The position numbers were made by a program, and so were the translations under genes. Below the pieces are notes generated by a model. It worked only from the letters and a program-made list of their open reading frames with translations, made no database searches and had not been told where the DNA came from. From an uncultured Tenacibaculum sp. (lineage in GTDB: Bacteria > Bacteroidota > Bacteroidia > Flavobacteriales > Flavobacteriaceae), in assembly GCF_947499065.1 (NCBI RefSeq), contig NZ_CANMMT010000002.1, forward strand, positions 557,313 through 621,312: a DNA stretch of 64,000 nucleotides. The letters are read 5' to 3'. Below, piece after piece: positions 16,811 through 25,238 of this stretch (positions within the stretch are counted from its first letter, which is position 1; each line of letters starts with the position of its first letter).

Positions 16811-16840
16811 AAAAAGTTAAGCATTTGCTTAGCTTTTTTT
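16811..16840 (+). terminator. Terminator of the tRNA gene
   Basis: AAGTTAAGCA pairs with TGCTTAGCTT (one wobble pair) and is followed by seven T residues. Confidence 0.85.
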
Positions 16841-16927
16841 GTTTTTATACGCTTCTTCCCCTCTACTAAACCATCAATTTCACAGTTTATTAACTAGTTT
16901 CATTGCAATTATTCTTATTATTGCAAC

Positions 16928-17722
16928 ATGCAAAATAAATATACTCTTTTAACCCTCTTATTATTTATTTCGTTTTTAGGATTTTCCCAAGAACAGAAAT
17001 TAAAAGGTCAAATAATTCACGCTGAAACTAAAAAGCCATTAAGTGCAGCACACGTATTAAATTTGAATTCGGTAATAGGAACCATTACAAACGAAAAAGG
17101 ACTGTTTGAATTAACTTCAAAAGCAAATGATACCATTTTAGTGTCTTTTTTAGGTTTTTCATCTATCAAATTAAAAGTTACCAACGATCTTTTAAAAGGA
17201 AACGAAGTAGTAATCTCTTTAGAAGAAAAACCAGAGGAAGTAAAAGAAGTTATAATTAAATCGACCAAACTAATTGGGGTTTTAGAAGTTGATATAAAGC
17301 AAGTACCAAAAGACAGATTTACACGTATACATATAAATGGATTGCCTCAAACATATGAAATCGGTAAACCTCAAAGAATTTCTTCTTCTCCAATAGCAAA
17401 ACTATTAAATCCGGTAGATTTGGTATACAACCTCTTTGGTAAGAAACCAAAACAGCTGAGAAAGCTGAAAAAACTGAAAAAAGAAGACGATTTACGAAAA
17501 ATGTTAGCAGGAAAGTTTGATAGAGAGGTAATGATGGAATATTTAGAAATGGACCGCCAAGAACTTACCAAGCTATTAGATGATTGTAATTACTCAGAGT
17601 ACTTTATAAAGAAAGCAAGCGACTTGCAAATGATTGAAGCTATATTGAACTGCTACGAAAACTATAAAGCACTTAAAAAAGGAAAAATAGAAATGAATAG
17701 AATTCCTGATAAAAGAAATTAA
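16928..17722 (+). CDS. Exported carboxypeptidase-regulatory-like domain protein
   Basis: The 264-residue product has a signal peptide cleaved near residue 20 (GFSQ). Residues 24-105 match the carboxypeptidase regulatory-like beta-sandwich that opens many Bacteroidota surface proteins: LKGQIIHAETKKPLSAAHV, then GTITNEKGLFEL and VSFLGF. Here it is not followed by a TonB-dependent receptor barrel. Residues 130-264 are basic and helical, with clusters of Lys around 175-185. The role is unknown; it is probably periplasmic or envelope-associated. A terminator follows, so it is a single-gene unit. Confidence 0.78.
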   Translation: MQNKYTLLTLLLFISFLGFSQEQKLKGQIIHAETKKPLSAAHVLNLNSVIGTITNEKGLFELTSKANDTILVSFLGFSSIKLKVTNDLLKGNEVVISLEEKPEEVKEVIIKSTKLIGVLEVDIKQVPKDRFTRIHINGLPQTYEIGKPQRISSSPIAKLLNPVDLVYNLFGKKPKQLRKLKKLKKEDDLRKMLAGKFDREVMMEYLEMDRQELTKLLDDCNYSEYFIKKASDLQMIEAILNCYENYKALKKGKIEMNRIPDKRN

Positions 17723-17728
17723 ATAATA

Positions 17729-17757
17729 AAAAGCGGCAAAAAAATGCTGCTTTTTTT
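17729..17757 (+). terminator. Rho-independent terminator
   Basis: AAAAGCGGCA and TGCTGCTTTT pair with one wobble around an A-rich loop, followed by a T run. It separates the preceding gene from purL. Confidence 0.8.
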
Positions 17758-17825
17758 ATGCTTTTAATTCAACCAAAAGAATTAAATTTACGCCTTTAAA
17801 ACAACACACAAACACAACAAACATA

Positions 17826-20800
17826 ATGATTCATTTCTTTGGAAACGTAAACAGTAAAGTATTTGCTGTTCAAACAACAGAAGAATTAAGTACAGAAACA
17901 GTTTCAAAACTTACTTGGTTATTTGGCAACCAACCTAAAATAAATGCGGCGTCTTTGGACGTCTTTTTTGTTGGTCCACGTGCAGCTATGATTACCCCTT
18001 GGAGTACCAATGCTGTTGAGATAACTCAAAATATGGGAATCTCAGATATTATTAGAATAGAAGAATTTGAAGCCGTTTCTGAAGAGTTTTCAGATTTCGA
18101 CCCAATGATTTCTCAAAAATTCAACGGACTTAATCAAAATACATTTACTATTGAAATTCAACCAGAAGCTATTTTAGAGATTGACGACATTGCTGCGTAC
18201 AATCAACAAGAAGGATTAGCTTTAAGTGAGGAAGAAGTTACGTATTTAGAAGAAGTATCAGAAAAAATTGGACGTAAGTTAACCGATAGTGAGGTTTTTG
18301 GATTTTCACAAGTAAATTCAGAGCACTGTCGTCATAAAATATTCAACGGAACTTTTATCATTGATGGAGAAGAAATGCCTACTTCATTGTTTAAATTGAT
18401 TAAAGAAACTTCAAAACAAAATCCAAACGATATTGTTTCTGCTTATAAAGACAATGTAGCCTTTATTAAAGGACCAAAAGTAGAACAATTCGCACCTAAA
18501 ACTGCTGACAAGCCAGATTTTTACGAAACTAAAGAATTTGATTCAGTAATATCTTTAAAAGCAGAAACACACAACTTCCCTACTACTGTAGAACCATTTA
18601 ATGGAGCTGCAACTGGTTCGGGAGGAGAAATTAGAGACCGTTTGGCTGGTGGTAAAGGTTCATTGCCATTAGCAGGAACGGCGGTATATATGACTTCATA
18701 TTCTCGTTTGGAAGAAGATCGTCCTTGGGAAAAGAAATTTGAAGCTAGAGATTGGTTATACCAAACACCAATGGATATTTTGATTAAAGCTTCTAATGGT
18801 GCTTCAGACTTTGGAAATAAGTTCGGACAACCATTAATTACGGGTTCTGTACTTACTTTTGAACACAAAGAAAATTCAGCAGCTAGCGAATCAGAAGCTA
18901 GAAAATTAGCTTATGATAAAGTAATTATGCAAGCTGGTGGTATTGGATACGGAAAAGCAGAGCAAGCATTGAAAGAAACACCTAATGAAGGTGATAAAAT
19001 TGTGATTCTAGGTGGTGAAAACTACAGAATTGGTATGGGTGGAGCAGCCGTTTCTTCTGCAGATACTGGAGAATTCTCTTCGGGTATTGAATTAAATGCT
19101 GTACAACGTTCGAATCCAGAAATGCAAAAACGTGCTGCCAATGCGGTTCGTGGTATGGTAGAAAGCGATGATAACTTTATTGTTTCTATTCACGATCACG
19201 GAGCTGGTGGACACTTAAACTGTTTATCGGAATTAGTAGAAGATACAGGTGGAAAAATTGATTTGGACAAATTACCCGTAGGTGATCCTACCCTATCTGC
19301 TAAAGAGATTATAGGAAACGAATCTCAAGAACGTATGGGATTAGTAATTGCCGAAAAACATATAGAAACCTTAGAAAAAATTGCTGAACGTGAGCGTTCT
19401 CCAATTTATACTGTAGGTGATGTTACTGGAAACAATCGTTTTACGTTTGAATCTGAAACCAAAGGTGAAAAACCTATGGATTTAGCTTTGGAAGATATGT
19501 TTGGTAGTTCTCCAAAAACAATTATGACTGATAAAACAGTTGTAAGAAATTATAAAAACCCTCGATACAAAACAAGAAATCTACAAATCTATTTAGAACA
19601 AGTATTGCAATTAGAAGCCGTAGCTTGTAAAGATTGGTTAACTAATAAAGTAGACCGTTGTGTAGGTGGTAAAGTAGCTAAACAACAATGTGTTGGACCA
19701 TTACAATTGCCACTTAACAATGTAGGTGTAATGGCATTAGATTATAACGGAAAAGAAGGAATTGCAACTACTATTGGGCACTCTCCTATTTCAGGTTTAA
19801 TTCACCCAGGAGCTGGAAGTAGAAATTCTATTGCAGAATCGTTAACTAACATTATTTGGGCGCCTTTAAAAGACGGATTAACATCAGTTTCATTATCGGC
19901 AAACTGGATGTGGCCGTGTAAAAATGAAGGTGAAGATGCTCGTTTATACAAAGCTGTAAAAGCTATTTCTGACTTTTCTATCGATTTAGGGATTAATGTA
20001 CCAACAGGAAAAGATTCGCTTTCTATGAAGCAAAAATATCCTGATGGTGAAGTAATTTCTCCTGGTACCGTTATTATTTCTGCTGCAGCTAACTGTAATG
20101 AAATTTCTAAAGTTGTAGAGCCTGTATTACAAAATAACGGACAAAGTATTTATTATATCAATGTATCACAAGATGCTTATAAATTAGGAGGTAGTTCATT
20201 CAATCAAGTATTAAATACTATTGGTAATGAAGCTCCAGATATTCAAAATACTGCTTTTGTAAAAGATACTTTTAACACAATACAAGATTTAATTAAAGCC
20301 GATAAATTATCAGCTGGGCATGATATTGCTTCTGGTGGATTTATTACAACCTTATTAGAAATGTGTTTTGCAGATGTGAATTTAGGTGCCGACTTTGATT
20401 TAACATCTTTAAATGAAGAAGACTCTATAAAAGTTTTATTCTCTGAAAATGCAGGAATTGTTTTCCAAGCAAACTCTAGTGTTGAAGCTGTTTTAGCCGA
20501 AAAGAATATTGAGTTCTTTAAAATTGGTACTGCCAATAATAGCGGAACCGTAACTATTAAAAACAACGAAGACACTTTCTCTTTCAATGTTGCTGAAATG
20601 AGAGATGTTTGGTATAAAACTTCATTCTTATTCGATCAAAAACAAACAGCAAATGGTTTAGCTCAAGACCGATTTGATAATTATAAAGTACAACCGTTAA
20701 ACTATACCTTCCCTACACATTTTACAGGGAAATTAAGTGATACTGTTGGAAACGTAACAAACAGGCCTAAAGCTGCTATTATTCGTGAAAAAGGATCGAA

Positions 20801-21512
20801 TTCAGAGCGTGAAATGGCCAATGCTATGTATTTAGCTGGTTTTGATGTAAAAGACGTACATATGACCGATTTAATCTCTGGTCGTGAAACTTTAGAAGAT
20901 ATCCAATTTATTGGAGCTGTTGGAGGTTTTTCTAATTCTGATGTATTAGGATCTGCTAAAGGATGGGCTGGTGCATTTTTATACAATGAAAAAGCCAATA
21001 CTGCTTTAAAGAACTTCTTTAAACGTGAAGATACTTTATCGGTTGGTATCTGTAATGGTGCACAACTATGGATGGAGTTAGATTTAATCAACCCAGATCA
21101 TAAAGTACACGGAAGATTAATTCACAATGATTCGAAAAAACACGAGAGTTCATTTACTTCAGTAAAAGTTCAAGAGAATAACTCGGTAATGTTATCTTCT
21201 TTAGCAGGAACAGAGCTTGGTGTATGGATTTCACACGGTGAAGGAAAATTTAATTTACCTGAAAGTGAAGCAAACTATAATATTGTTGCTAAATATGGTT
21301 ATGAAGGCTATCCAAACAATCCAAATGGTTCTGATTATAACACAGCAATGTTGTGCGATAGTACTGGACGTCACTTAGTTACAATGCCTCATATTGAGCG
21401 TTCTACATTCCAATGGAACTGGGCAAATTACTCCGCTGGTAGAAAAGACGAGGTGTCACCATGGTTGGAAGCCTTTGTAAATGCTAGAAAGTGGATTGAA
21501 AATGTTAAATAA
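17826..21512 (+). CDS. purL: Phosphoribosylformylglycinamidine synthase (large single-chain PurL)
   Basis: The 1228-residue length and motifs identify the single-chain FGAM synthase. The enzyme converts FGAR, glutamine and ATP to FGAM in purine synthesis. SEHCRHKIFNG (about 167-177) and KAETHNFPT mark the synthetase half with its ATP-binding sites. The C-terminal glutaminase domain has the nucleophile Cys1076 in GICNGAQ and His1189 and Glu1191 in MPHIERS as the rest of the triad; WISHGEGKF lies between. It is preceded by a terminator and appears monocistronic. I saw no purine riboswitch in the 100-bp upstream gap. Call is secure. Confidence 0.97.
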   Translation: MIHFFGNVNSKVFAVQTTEELSTETVSKLTWLFGNQPKINAASLDVFFVGPRAAMITPWSTNAVEITQNMGISDIIRIEEFEAVSEEFSDFDPMISQKFNGLNQNTFTIEIQPEAILEIDDIAAYNQQEGLALSEEEVTYLEEVSEKIGRKLTDSEVFGFSQVNSEHCRHKIFNGTFIIDGEEMPTSLFKLIKETSKQNPNDIVSAYKDNVAFIKGPKVEQFAPKTADKPDFYETKEFDSVISLKAETHNFPTTVEPFNGAATGSGGEIRDRLAGGKGSLPLAGTAVYMTSYSRLEEDRPWEKKFEARDWLYQTPMDILIKASNGASDFGNKFGQPLITGSVLTFEHKENSAASESEARKLAYDKVIMQAGGIGYGKAEQALKETPNEGDKIVILGGENYRIGMGGAAVSSADTGEFSSGIELNAVQRSNPEMQKRAANAVRGMVESDDNFIVSIHDHGAGGHLNCLSELVEDTGGKIDLDKLPVGDPTLSAKEIIGNESQERMGLVIAEKHIETLEKIAERERSPIYTVGDVTGNNRFTFESETKGEKPMDLALEDMFGSSPKTIMTDKTVVRNYKNPRYKTRNLQIYLEQVLQLEAVACKDWLTNKVDRCVGGKVAKQQCVGPLQLPLNNVGVMALDYNGKEGIATTIGHSPISGLIHPGAGSRNSIAESLTNIIWAPLKDGLTSVSLSANWMWPCKNEGEDARLYKAVKAISDFSIDLGINVPTGKDSLSMKQKYPDGEVISPGTVIISAAANCNEISKVVEPVLQNNGQSIYYINVSQDAYKLGGSSFNQVLNTIGNEAPDIQNTAFVKDTFNTIQDLIKADKLSAGHDIASGGFITTLLEMCFADVNLGADFDLTSLNEEDSIKVLFSENAGIVFQANSSVEAVLAEKNIEFFKIGTANNSGTVTIKNNEDTFSFNVAEMRDVWYKTSFLFDQKQTANGLAQDRFDNYKVQPLNYTFPTHFTGKLSDTVGNVTNRPKAAIIREKGSNSEREMANAMYLAGFDVKDVHMTDLISGRETLEDIQFIGAVGGFSNSDVLGSAKGWAGAFLYNEKANTALKNFFKREDTLSVGICNGAQLWMELDLINPDHKVHGRLIHNDSKKHESSFTSVKVQENNSVMLSSLAGTELGVWISHGEGKFNLPESEANYNIVAKYGYEGYPNNPNGSDYNTAMLCDSTGRHLVTMPHIERSTFQWNWANYSAGRKDEVSPWLEAFVNARKWIENVK

Positions 21513-21520
21513 TTCTTAAG

Positions 21521-21536
21521 TGTAACAAATGTTACA
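21521..21536. promoter_or_regulatory. Perfect 7-2-7 inverted repeat upstream of the P450 gene
   Basis: TGTAACA-AA-TGTTACA is a perfect palindromic site 9 bp after the purL stop. Downstream lie two -7-like boxes, TACTTTTG (21558-21565) and TATATTTG (21582-21589). Another TGTTACA half-site occurs at 21660. It is a plausible operator for a dimeric regulator of the P450 gene; the regulator is not in this window. Confidence 0.5.
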
Positions 21537-21615
21537 GACCCTTTCTTTAATTCACATTACTTTTGTGACTTATTATTAATCTATATTTGAAGGGTTAGAT
21601 TAACAATATAAATTT

Positions 21616-21646
21616 AGAGGACGCATTTATGTGTCCTCTTTCTTTT
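21616..21646 (+). terminator. Hairpin with T-rich tail in the purL-P450 gap
   Basis: AGAGGACGCAT (21616-21626) pairs with ATGTGTCCTCT (21629-21639), one wobble included, and is followed by TTCTTTTT. It may end purL transcription. Because it lies downstream of candidate promoter boxes it could also attenuate the P450 transcript or end a short RNA. Confidence 0.65.
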
Positions 21647-21703
21647 TATATATAGCCATTGTTACAATTTGTATTATTATTTTTACAAAAACTAACAACT
21701 AAA

Positions 21704-23113
21704 ATGGACACCCTCACTAAAACCATAAAGGATTTAAATACTCCAAAAGGCAGTTTTTTATTAGGAAACTTAAAAGACTTCAAGAAAAAGAATAAACATC
21801 GTATTTTAGAACAATGGGCTAAAGAACATGGTGAATTCTTTACAGTTAAATTAGGTCCTTTAAAAGCACTTGTTTCTGCTAATGTAGATTTTAATAATAC
21901 TATTTTAAAACAAAGACCTGATACCTTCAGAAGACTTTCTAAAATTAATGAAGTCTTTATCGAAATGGGATTTCATACTGTATTTAATGCCGAAGGAGCT
22001 CATTGGAAAAAGCAACGAAAACCTGTAGCTGAAGCCTTAAGTGTAAAAAAGGTAAAAGGCTACTACCCTATTATCCAAGAAAAAAATAAAAACCTAATTT
22101 CCAAAATAGAAGGATACGCTACCCAAAGTAATACTATAGATATTATAAACGACTTTATAGCTTTTACAATTGATGTTACAACAGAGATTGCTTTTGGTTA
22201 TAAACTAAATACAATACATAATAAAGAGGATCGTTTTCAAAATTATTTAGAGTTAATTTTCCCAATGATTAATGAACGTATTACTGCTCCAATTCCAATG
22301 TGGCGAATTTTACCTTCAGCTAAAGATCGTTTGTTAAAAAAGTCGCTTAAAGAAATTGAAACTATTATTTACGATTTTATCAATGAAGCTAAAATTCGAT
22401 TAGCAAACAATCCTGAATTAAAAGAGGCGCCTTCTAATTTTTTAGAAGCTTTATTAGTTGAAAGCGAAAAAGAAGACACTGTTTTTGATGAAAAAACCTT
22501 GTATGGAAATGTAATAGCTATGTTATTAGCTGGTGAAGACACTACTTCTAATACTTTAGGCTGGACTTTGTATTATTTAACACAACATCCTGAAATAGTT
22601 CAAAAAATTAGAGAAGAAGCTTCTCAATATGATGGTTTTGTTCCAGATAATTATGATGTTATTTCTAGTTTAAAATATACCAATGCTGTAATTCAAGAAG
22701 CAATTCGCTTGAAACCTACTACTCCAATGCTGTATTTTCAAGCAAATGAAGCTACTACTGTTAATAATATTGCTATTCCAAAAGACACAAGTATTATTCT
22801 GTTAAATAGTTATGCAGCTATGGAAGAAGACTATTTTTCTAATTCTAACGATTTTGATCCAAATAGATGGTTAAAATCTGAATGTCCTTATCATAAAAAT
22901 CATACTCCTAAAGCTATTAAAGCATTTGGTGGTGGTTCTAGATTGTGTCCTGGTATGCATTTATCAATTATAGAAATGACAACCGCTATTTCTAGTATTT
23001 GCAAACAATTTGACCTTAGTTTAAGCGTAAAACCTGAAGATGTTGAGGAAAACTTTGCTTTTACTGTGTATCCAGAAAACTTAAAGGTTCAATTTAAAAA
23101 AGCCAATTTATAG
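21704..23113 (+). CDS. Cytochrome P450
   Basis: The 469-residue protein, read from the ATG at 21704 (a TTG start at 21659 is possible but unneeded), has the full P450 set. These are AGEDTTSNT on the I helix (about 274-282) with the oxygen-activating acid-threonine pair, EAIRLKP with the ExxR motif, a DFDPNRW segment, and FGGGSRLCPG with heme-ligand Cys415. No membrane anchor is evident. The sequence style resembles class I/CYP-like fatty-acid or terpenoid hydroxylases of Flavobacteriia. No redox partner is encoded beside it. Its stop overlaps by 6 bp the end of the convergent Hsp70-like gene. Confidence 0.93.
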   Translation: MDTLTKTIKDLNTPKGSFLLGNLKDFKKKNKHRILEQWAKEHGEFFTVKLGPLKALVSANVDFNNTILKQRPDTFRRLSKINEVFIEMGFHTVFNAEGAHWKKQRKPVAEALSVKKVKGYYPIIQEKNKNLISKIEGYATQSNTIDIINDFIAFTIDVTTEIAFGYKLNTIHNKEDRFQNYLELIFPMINERITAPIPMWRILPSAKDRLLKKSLKEIETIIYDFINEAKIRLANNPELKEAPSNFLEALLVESEKEDTVFDEKTLYGNVIAMLLAGEDTTSNTLGWTLYYLTQHPEIVQKIREEASQYDGFVPDNYDVISSLKYTNAVIQEAIRLKPTTPMLYFQANEATTVNNIAIPKDTSIILLNSYAAMEEDYFSNSNDFDPNRWLKSECPYHKNHTPKAIKAFGGGSRLCPGMHLSIIEMTTAISSICKQFDLSLSVKPEDVEENFAFTVYPENLKVQFKKANL

Positions 23114-24352
23114 ATTCGTATCTTTTTTAGCTTTTTCTAATAAGCCTAAAGCTACCGAATCCATTGAGTTATTTTCTATCAGTTTTGCCTTTGAAAAAGT
23201 TTCTTTAAATAGTTGCTTTACCAAAGGCATTTTACTGGTACCTCCAGTTAAAATAAGGTAGTCAATCGATTTTTCATTAACTCCAGCTTGCAAACAACAA
23301 TCATTAGCTGTAGCTACTATTTTGCTAATAACACCATTAATTGCATCTTCTAATAAGCTTTTTGAAATTGTTAAATTGATATTAGATAAAAATTCACTAC
23401 TAAACATAAGCTCTTTAGCATCTGATAGTTTTATTTTTGTTTGCTCTATTTGATTTAATAAAGAATGGGCTTTCTTATGCTCTATTAAGCTCTTTAACTG
23501 TACTACTTTTTCTTTATACTTCGCATTGTTAATCATTTTTCGAACTAAAAATTCAGTCTTTTTAGTATATAATGAGGTAGTAATCTTATTCCAGTCGGAA
23601 GCTTGTCTGTATGGCAATGCTGGTAAGGTTAATCCTTTGAATTTATCTATTGTTTTATACCCCAATTCAGGAAAAAATACTTCTAAAGCAAAGTTACTAT
23701 CAATATCAGTTCCTCCTAAAGAGATTCCAGAAGTAGCTAATATATTTAAATCTTTTTTATCTTCATTTATTCCTACCACAGTAAAATCACAAGTTCCACC
23801 TCCTAAATCGGCCACAATAGCTAAGGAATTCTTATCTATTTTCTCTTTATGATAATAAGCTGCAGCTATGGGTTCTTCTAAAAAAGAATAGTTTTTATAC
23901 CCTACACTCCTTAAAATTGATTCTAACTGTGTTATTCCTGAGTTTGCTCCTTTTTCTTTTTCTGAAAGTCTAACTGGTTTTCCCACAACTACATAATCAG
24001 TTTCACCTCCTAAAAAGTCTTCAGTTTTCTCTTTTACATGTTTTAAATAGTTTACAATAATATCGTGAAAGAAGATATTGGTTCCTGGTTTTAAAGCTGT
24101 TCCTTGTTCAAAAAACTGAGTTCCAAGAATTCGTTTAAAACTTTTCATGTATCTACCATAGCCATTGTTTACATAAGTATTGGTGGCTAAATCTCCATAA
24201 ATAGGCTTATCTATTGCCTCAAAAGGAAAAAACACACTACTTGGTAGCGATTTATTATTGTTTTCAAAAGGAACCATAATGGTCTTTCCTCCCTTATAAA
24301 CTGTACTAATTGTATTAGAAGTCCCGAAATCTAATCCACAAATATTTTGCAT
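23108..24352 (-). CDS. YegD-type Hsp70 family protein
   Basis: The 414-residue product carries the Hsp70/actin-fold ATPase signatures: GLDFGTSNT (phosphate-1) near the N-terminus, a FLEEPIAAAYY connector, ADLGGGTCDFTVV (phosphate-2) and LTGGTSKMP (adenosine). It lacks the substrate-binding domain and C-terminal lid of DnaK. This matches E. coli YegD and its relatives, whose role is not well defined. The ATG at 24352 places the first strand at residue 2; the longer open frame has an uncharacteristic leader. It is separated from the upstream ABC operon by a strong terminator. Confidence 0.85.
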   Translation of the reverse strand: MQNICGLDFGTSNTISTVYKGGKTIMVPFENNNKSLPSSVFFPFEAIDKPIYGDLATNTYVNNGYGRYMKSFKRILGTQFFEQGTALKPGTNIFFHDIIVNYLKHVKEKTEDFLGGETDYVVVGKPVRLSEKEKGANSGITQLESILRSVGYKNYSFLEEPIAAAYYHKEKIDKNSLAIVADLGGGTCDFTVVGINEDKKDLNILATSGISLGGTDIDSNFALEVFFPELGYKTIDKFKGLTLPALPYRQASDWNKITTSLYTKKTEFLVRKMINNAKYKEKVVQLKSLIEHKKAHSLLNQIEQTKIKLSDAKELMFSSEFLSNINLTISKSLLEDAINGVISKIVATANDCCLQAGVNEKSIDYLILTGGTSKMPLVKQLFKETFSKAKLIENNSMDSVALGLLEKAKKDTNL

Positions 24353-24431
24353 AACACCTAGAAAATTGAAAGACGCGCAATTTACATTAATCTTTAGTTT
24401 TCCTAAGCAAAAAAGTATTCTTTTATAAAAC

Positions 24432-24461
24432 AAAAAACTGCCTTTTAAAGGCAGTTTTTTT
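24432..24461 (-). terminator. Terminator of the ABC export operon
   Basis: AAAAAACTGCC and GGCAGTTTTTT form a strong stem with a TTTTAAA loop. The symmetric T/A tracts allow action on either strand; by position it ends the minus-strand operon that finishes at 24479. Confidence 0.88.
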
Positions 24462-24478
24462 CTGAACTACATAAAATA

Positions 24479-25231
24479 TTAATCTACTTTTTTAATAGTA
24501 GACCTTCCTATAACAATTCCTTTTTTAACTGTTGCGTTTCCTTTGTATAATACTTTAGCTTCTCCATACGCAGTAACTTTTAGTCTATCTGATACATTAA
24601 GTTTAAAAGACGCTGCTCCATACGAGGTAACTTTAGTTTCTTTTGTTTCTAAATTGGTTGCCATAAATTTTGCTTCTCCATAAGCTGTAACTTTTAAATT
24701 ATCTACAACTCCCTTATCAACAGTCACTTTACTGTCTCCATAGATAGTAAAACGTAATTTATTAGCTTTTACATTTTCAATAGTTGTTTTTGATGCACCA
24801 TACAGTCGTATTTTACTCTCATTAGATGATGTTAAGTTTTTAAAAAGTACATCCTCCTCTCCTCTTATTGAAAATATTTTAACTGGTGTATATTTTACAA
24901 CAATCTGTGCCTTAGTACCTCTATAAATCGGCACTTTTCTTTTACCATTGTTATACTTTACCTTTTTATTCTTTGTTACTGTTTTTGCCCCTTCTAAATA
25001 AATATGAAGTGTTTTATTTTTCAGTTCATACTTAAATTTTTCTTCAAAAACATCTAAGTTTTTAATTTCAATAATAGATTCTTCTCCTTCTACAAATACA
25101 GTTTCTATGTGTGGACTAACTATTATTTTATTATAAGCTCCTTCTAAAGGAATTACCTTATTTTGAGCTACTAAGTTGAAATTCACTAAGAAAACTAGCA
25201 ATAAACCTGCAAATAAACCATTTCTCCTCAT
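24479..25231 (-). CDS. Exported GIN-domain (DUF2807) protein
   Basis: The 250-residue product starts at the ATG at 25231 (a TTG 15 bases upstream overlaps the permease gene) and has a signal peptide ending near VAQN. The mature part is a right-handed repeat of beta strands: KVTAYGEAKF, KVTSYGAASF, KVTAYGEAKV and KIRLYGASKT recur, typical of the GIN domain (putative autotransporter adhesin head, DUF2807). It begins 7 bp after the second permease gene and is the last gene of the ABC operon. It may be an envelope partner or stress-related surface protein. Function remains unknown. Confidence 0.82.
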   Translation of the reverse strand: MRRNGLFAGLLLVFLVNFNLVAQNKVIPLEGAYNKIIVSPHIETVFVEGEESIIEIKNLDVFEEKFKYELKNKTLHIYLEGAKTVTKNKKVKYNNGKRKVPIYRGTKAQIVVKYTPVKIFSIRGEEDVLFKNLTSSNESKIRLYGASKTTIENVKANKLRFTIYGDSKVTVDKGVVDNLKVTAYGEAKFMATNLETKETKVTSYGAASFKLNVSDRLKVTAYGEAKVLYKGNATVKKGIVIGRSTIKKVD

Positions 25232-25238
25232 AATTATT

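Noticed and set aside
17723-17825. Purine riboswitch before purL
   Set aside because: The gap is only about 100 bp, mostly taken by the upstream terminator, and no aptamer-like fold was seen.
23108-23113. 6-bp overlap of P450 and Hsp70-like gene ends as a possible fusion or frameshift
   Set aside because: The genes are convergent and both ends match the usual lengths of their families.
24353-24433. N-terminal extension of the Hsp70-like frame
   Set aside because: The extension precedes the conserved GLDFGTSNT start region by an uncharacteristic leader and runs into the terminator; the ATG at 24352 fits the family.
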